DNA of 15,090 nt from an uncultured Gemmatimonadota bacterium (GTDB lineage: Bacteria; Gemmatimonadota; Gemmatimonadetes; Gemmatimonadales; Gemmatimonadaceae). Below the pieces are notes generated by a model, which did not search any database, was not told the origin of the DNA, and was given only the letters and a program-made list of their open reading frames with translations. Shown here one piece after another: positions 13,896-15,090 of this stretch. The DNA lies in the NCBI GenBank assembly GCA_946479895.1, contig CAMLHT010000076.1:1-15090 (forward strand). The letters run 5' to 3'. Both the position numbers and the translations under genes were made by a program. Every line of letters begins with the position of its first letter. Position 1 is the stretch's first letter.

Positions 13896-15090
13896 ACCCG
13901 CTTTCGCATGCGTGCCGAAAGCACTCCCAGCTGGTCCCGGTACTTGGCGACGGTGCGCCGCGCTATCTGGACGCCGCTTTCCTTCAGGATGTTCACGATC
14001 GCCTGGTCGGTGAGCGGATGCTTCGGGTCCTCGTCCGCCACGAGCTTCTGGATCTGGGCCTTGATGCCGCGGGCGGAGACGTCCTCGCCGGCGGTGGTCG
14101 AGAGGCCGGACGAGAAGAAGAACTTGAGCGGCAGGACGCCGCGCGGCGTCTGGACGAACTTCTCGTTCGTCACGCGGCTCACCGTCGACTCGTGCATGTT
14201 GATCACCTCGGCCACCTCGCGGAGCGTGAGGGGCTTGAGGTACTGCACGCCCTTCTCGAAGAAGTCGCGCTGCCGCTCGACGATGTAGTTCATGACCTTG
14301 AGCATCGTCTGGCGACGCTGCTCGATGGCCTGGATCATCCAGTTCGCCGAATTGAGCTTGGTGGAGATGAACTCCTTGCTCTCCCCCTCGAACTTCTTCT
14401 TGTCGCGGGCGATCTCCTGGTACGCGCGGCTCAGCTTCAGCCGCGGCAGGTTCGCGTCGTTCAGGAAGACGTGGTACCGCCCGTCGATCTTGTCGACGAC
14501 CAGGTCGGGGATGATGTAGTTGTCGCTGGCCGAGCTGTAGACGAGGCCCGGCTTCGGGTCGAGCTTCTTGATCTCGTCGGCGGCCTTCTGCACGTCCGAG
14601 GGGCTGATGCCGAAGCGCTTGGAGATCTCGCTCCAGCGATGGGCGATGAGCTCCTCGAAACAGTCGCGAACGAGGCGGTACGGCACCGACTGCTCGAGCC
14701 CCGCTTCCTTGAGCTGGAGCATGAGGCATTCGCGCAGGTCCCGCGCGCCGACGCCCGGGGGATCGAGATTCTGGATGATCCCCAGCATCTCCTCGACCTC
14801 GGACATCGTGTACATCGGGAGGTCCTCGATGTCGCGGTCCAGCTCCTCGGCGGCGCGGGTGATCTCCTCGTTGGCGCTCGCGAGCACCTGCTCGAGGGAG
14901 CAGGAGAGGTATCCGTCCTCGCCGATGTCGCCGATGAACTCGTCGGCCAGGAACTGCTGGCGCGGCGTGAGCTCGAGCAGCGAGATCTGGTCGGTGAGGT
15001 GATCCGAGAGATCGCGGGTGTCGACGGTGACGGGCTCGTAGTACTCGCGCTCCTCGTGCTCCTCGCGGCGGCCGCCGGCGTCGAAGCCGT
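13892..15090 (-). CDS. rpoN: RNA polymerase sigma-54 factor RpoN, 5' end outside window
   Basis: Sigma-54 directs RNA polymerase to -24/-12 promoters that need an activator ATPase. The reading frame is open to the right edge of the window, so the N-terminal activator-interacting region is missing. Visible parts are the core-binding domain (LTDQISLLELTPRQQFLADE, GEDGYLSCSLEQVL, LDPPGVGARDLRECLMLQL), the central KLDPKPGLVYS and YIIPDLVVDK segments, and the helix-turn-helix (LTLREVAEVINMHESTVSRV). Next comes VQTPRGVLPLKFFFSSGL, and near the C-terminus the RpoN box ARRTVAKYR that reads the -24 element. The first Met in frame within the window (14887) lies inside the core-binding domain and is not the start. 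The gene overlaps the downstream GT2 gene by four bases. Confidence 0.97.
   Translation of the reverse strand, partial: GFDAGGRREEHEEREYYEPVTVDTRDLSDHLTDQISLLELTPRQQFLADEFIGDIGEDGYLSCSLEQVLASANEEITRAAEELDRDIEDLPMYTMSEVEEMLGIIQNLDPPGVGARDLRECLMLQLKEAGLEQSVPYRLVRDCFEELIAHRWSEISKRFGISPSDVQKAADEIKKLDPKPGLVYSSASDNYIIPDLVVDKIDGRYHVFLNDANLPRLKLSRAYQEIARDKKKFEGESKEFISTKLNSANWMIQAIEQRRQTMLKVMNYIVERQRDFFEKGVQYLKPLTLREVAEVINMHESTVSRVTNEKFVQTPRGVLPLKFFFSSGLSTTAGEDVSARGIKAQIQKLVADEDPKHPLTDQAIVNILKESGVQIARRTVAKYRDQLGVLSARMRKRV

Noticed and set aside
12846..14288. A 480-residue + strand reading frame opposite the GT2 gene and rpoN
   Set aside because: No domain or compositional sign of a real protein; the - strand genes explain the sequence fully.
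13896..14729. N-terminal extension of the GT2 protein
   Set aside because: This in-frame stretch lies wholly inside rpoN in another frame and shows no family similarity. ATG 13895 with its ATGA overlap is a natural start.
1..15090. CRISPR arrays, insertion sequences, prophage or defence islands
   Set aside because: No spaced direct repeats, transposase motifs, integrase or toxin-antitoxin genes were seen; genes are close-packed housekeeping and envelope functions.

Overview
The window reads as GC-rich bacterial chromosome (coding regions look close to 70% GC) that is densely packed and mostly housekeeping. Gene content and style (der-plsY-gpsA, a small MerR regulator beside surE-pcm, RpoN, YfhO, and a DapF with the variant CGNATLC motif) would fit an Acidobacteriota lineage such as Vicinamibacteria. 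That placement is inferred from recalled gene style, not shown by the sequence.

Left half (1-6444), all on the + strand: der (5' end cut off), plsY, gpsA, a MerR-type regulator, surE, pcm, acyP and apt follow each other with overlaps or gaps of a few bases, so they look like one operon. It joins ribosome assembly (Der), the first steps of phospholipid synthesis (PlsY plus GpsA, which supplies its glycerol-3-phosphate), repair and salvage enzymes (SurE, Pcm, Apt) and an acylphosphatase. After a 114-base gap with a possible extended -10 promoter come tRNA-Arg(CCT) and a membrane-anchored TPR protein like YfgM, closed by a strong hairpin terminator.

Middle (6445-6710): a 266-base gene-free gap between convergent gene sets. 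It holds the terminator and then an AT-rich island (about 35% GC over 6581-6640). Inside the island, at 6598-6625, is a 28-base sequence with the architecture of a XerC/XerD chromosome-dimer resolution site (dif). Its right arm, TTATGTAAACT, is identical to the XerD arm of Bacillus subtilis dif. Every gene left of it is on +, every gene right of it on -, which is the pattern expected if the replication terminus lies here. This is the most notable feature of the window.

Right half (6711-15090), all on the - strand and read from right to left: rpoN (5' end cut off), a GT2 glycosyltransferase with two C-terminal membrane segments, a GT4 glycosyltransferase, a flippase-like eight-helix membrane protein, a very large YfhO-family membrane protein, a soluble DPM1-like polyprenyl-phosphate hexosyltransferase, and dapF. 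Start/stop overlaps (ATGA twice) and short gaps indicate one operon. GT2 + flippase-like protein + YfhO resembles the three-part cell-envelope glycosylation logic of CsbB/GtcA/YfhO in Gram-positive bacteria. The operon therefore probably builds a lipid-linked sugar, moves it across the membrane and transfers it to an envelope acceptor that the sequence does not identify. No phage, insertion sequence, CRISPR array or defence system was seen.
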